Part shown: positions 5,834-6,310 of the stretch, in pieces
Layout of the letters: every line of letters starts with the position of its first letter
Numbering within the stretch: position 1 is the stretch's first letter
DNA from: Micrococcales bacterium
Lineage (GTDB): Bacteria; Actinomycetota; Actinomycetes; S36-B12; UBA10799
DNA length: 6,310 nt
Direction of reading: 5' to 3'
NCBI GenBank assembly: GCA_023252115.1
Contig: JAHEXM010000111.1
Span: forward strand, 1-6,310
The notes under the pieces: generated by a model
The model's input: only the letters and a program-made list of their open reading frames with translations
Told to the model about the DNA's origin: nothing
Database searches by the model: none
Position numbers and translations under genes: made by a program

Positions 5834-6310
5834 ATGAGGTCAACAATTTTTCGAGCCGTTGTGCTGGTAGCAGCTTCCGGACTCATCGTGGCTGGGTGTT
5901 CATCGACTACATCCACTTCGAATTCCGCGGTTGAACGAAACGCTGGTGCGGCTCAGAGCGCGGGTGTGCCGACAAACCCGGAAGAGCTTGCGGCCTACCT
6001 TAAGAACGCCAAACTCGAATGCAAGTCCGGCGACAAAGAATGGACAAAACCGGCCGGGCAGGCCGTCCCGAGCGGTGGCAGCAGCGGCTTTAACAAGTGG
6101 CCCATCGACAAGGATGCTTTGCCGGGCGTGCGAGCCGTTGGCCTCGTTGGAACTCCCGCGAGCAAGATTGTTGATGCCGCAGGGAAGACCACCACGGCAT
6201 TGCCAACAAACACGAAGACCCCGAACTGCGTGGTGTCTGGCGGTGACAGCTCTGCAATCTTTGTACTGGGTGAACCAGTCAAGACCAACCTTGTCCGTGA
6301 GACGTCGACC
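5834..6310 (+). CDS. Cysteine-rich lipoprotein, array member 3 (3'-partial)
   Basis: An open frame runs from ATG 5834 to the right edge, giving 159 residues with no stop. GGAGG precedes the start by four bases. The signal MRSTIFRAVVLVAASGLIVAGC differs from that of array member 2 at only two residues, and Cys22 is the predicted lipidated residue. The tether SSTTSTSNSAVERNAGA is related but diverged. Downstream, NPEELAAYLKNAK, CKSGDKEW (Cys63), RAVG (100-103) and Cys132 line up with the same positions in the two upstream paralogs, so it clearly belongs to the same family. The window ends just where the beta-trefoil-like segment starts in the others, so whether the rest is present cannot be seen. 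Confidence 0.88.
   Translation, partial: MRSTIFRAVVLVAASGLIVAGCSSTTSTSNSAVERNAGAAQSAGVPTNPEELAAYLKNAKLECKSGDKEWTKPAGQAVPSGGSSGFNKWPIDKDALPGVRAVGLVGTPASKIVDAAGKTTTALPTNTKTPNCVVSGGDSSAIFVLGEPVKTNLVRETST

Larger units (their letters stand above)
5793..5837 (+). other. Possible coupled micro-ORF before array member 3
   Basis: ATG 5793 opens the frame MLIKAAVMKRAEAL, with stop TGA at 5835-5837 overlapping the lipoprotein ATG 5834 as ATGA. It is the counterpart of the frame at 3973. The start codon position is kept (GTG versus ATG) and the stop falls on the next start in both copies despite base changes there. An in-frame TGA at 5775 limits it upstream. No clear ribosome binding site precedes ATG 5793. 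Confidence 0.25.
5794..5868 (+). repeat. 75-nt head repeat, copy 2
   Basis: This is a direct repeat of 3974-4048, offset by exactly 1820 bases. It places the same putative promoter, ribosome binding site and signal-peptide codons before array member 3. It is best explained by duplication of a whole lipoprotein gene unit, or by later gene conversion of the head. Confidence 0.95.

Overview
The window carries four same-strand coding regions and no convincing gene on the minus strand. It reads as a chromosomal surface-protein or envelope-protein cluster from a fairly GC-rich bacterium. Purine-rich ribosome binding sites and AGC-type lipoboxes are consistent with an actinobacterium-like host, but no taxonomic marker gene is present, so the taxon is not fixed. 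There are no rRNA, tRNA, CRISPR, insertion-sequence or phage hallmarks.

Layout: (1) positions 3-2075 hold a 690-residue piece of a glycine-rich, beta-strand-rich protein with internal repeats and eight cysteines. It runs off the left edge and its true start is probably outside the window. (2) 2156-3889 encodes a 577-residue lipoprotein. Its frame is open back to an ATG at 2072 that overlaps the stop of gene 1. (3) 4014-5726 encodes a 570-residue paralogous lipoprotein. (4) 5834 to the right edge (6310) encodes the first 159 residues of a third paralog.

Genes 2-4 form a tandem family. Each has a lipobox cysteine at residue 22, then a short Ser/Thr/Asn-rich tether, then a CKSG-containing N-terminal region. 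The two complete members continue with a segment of three roughly 40-45-residue lobes that looks like a beta-trefoil (ricin-B/CBM13-like, inferred by eye), a middle beta-rich segment and a strongly conserved C-terminal domain. All 14 cysteines after the lipid cysteine match one-to-one between the two complete members. I do not recognise the family by name.

Genes 3 and 4 also share a nearly identical 75-nt head spanning the intergenic region, start codon and signal-peptide codons. It contains an 8-bp palindrome, an extended -10-like element, a strong Shine-Dalgarno sequence, and a tiny conserved reading frame that ends exactly on each lipoprotein start codon. Genes 2 and 3, in contrast, are most alike at DNA level just after the lipobox. 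The array therefore looks like a duplicated, partly gene-converted set of exported, disulfide-rich lipoproteins, possibly co-expressed with the beta-rich protein of gene 1. Their molecular role cannot be read from sequence alone.
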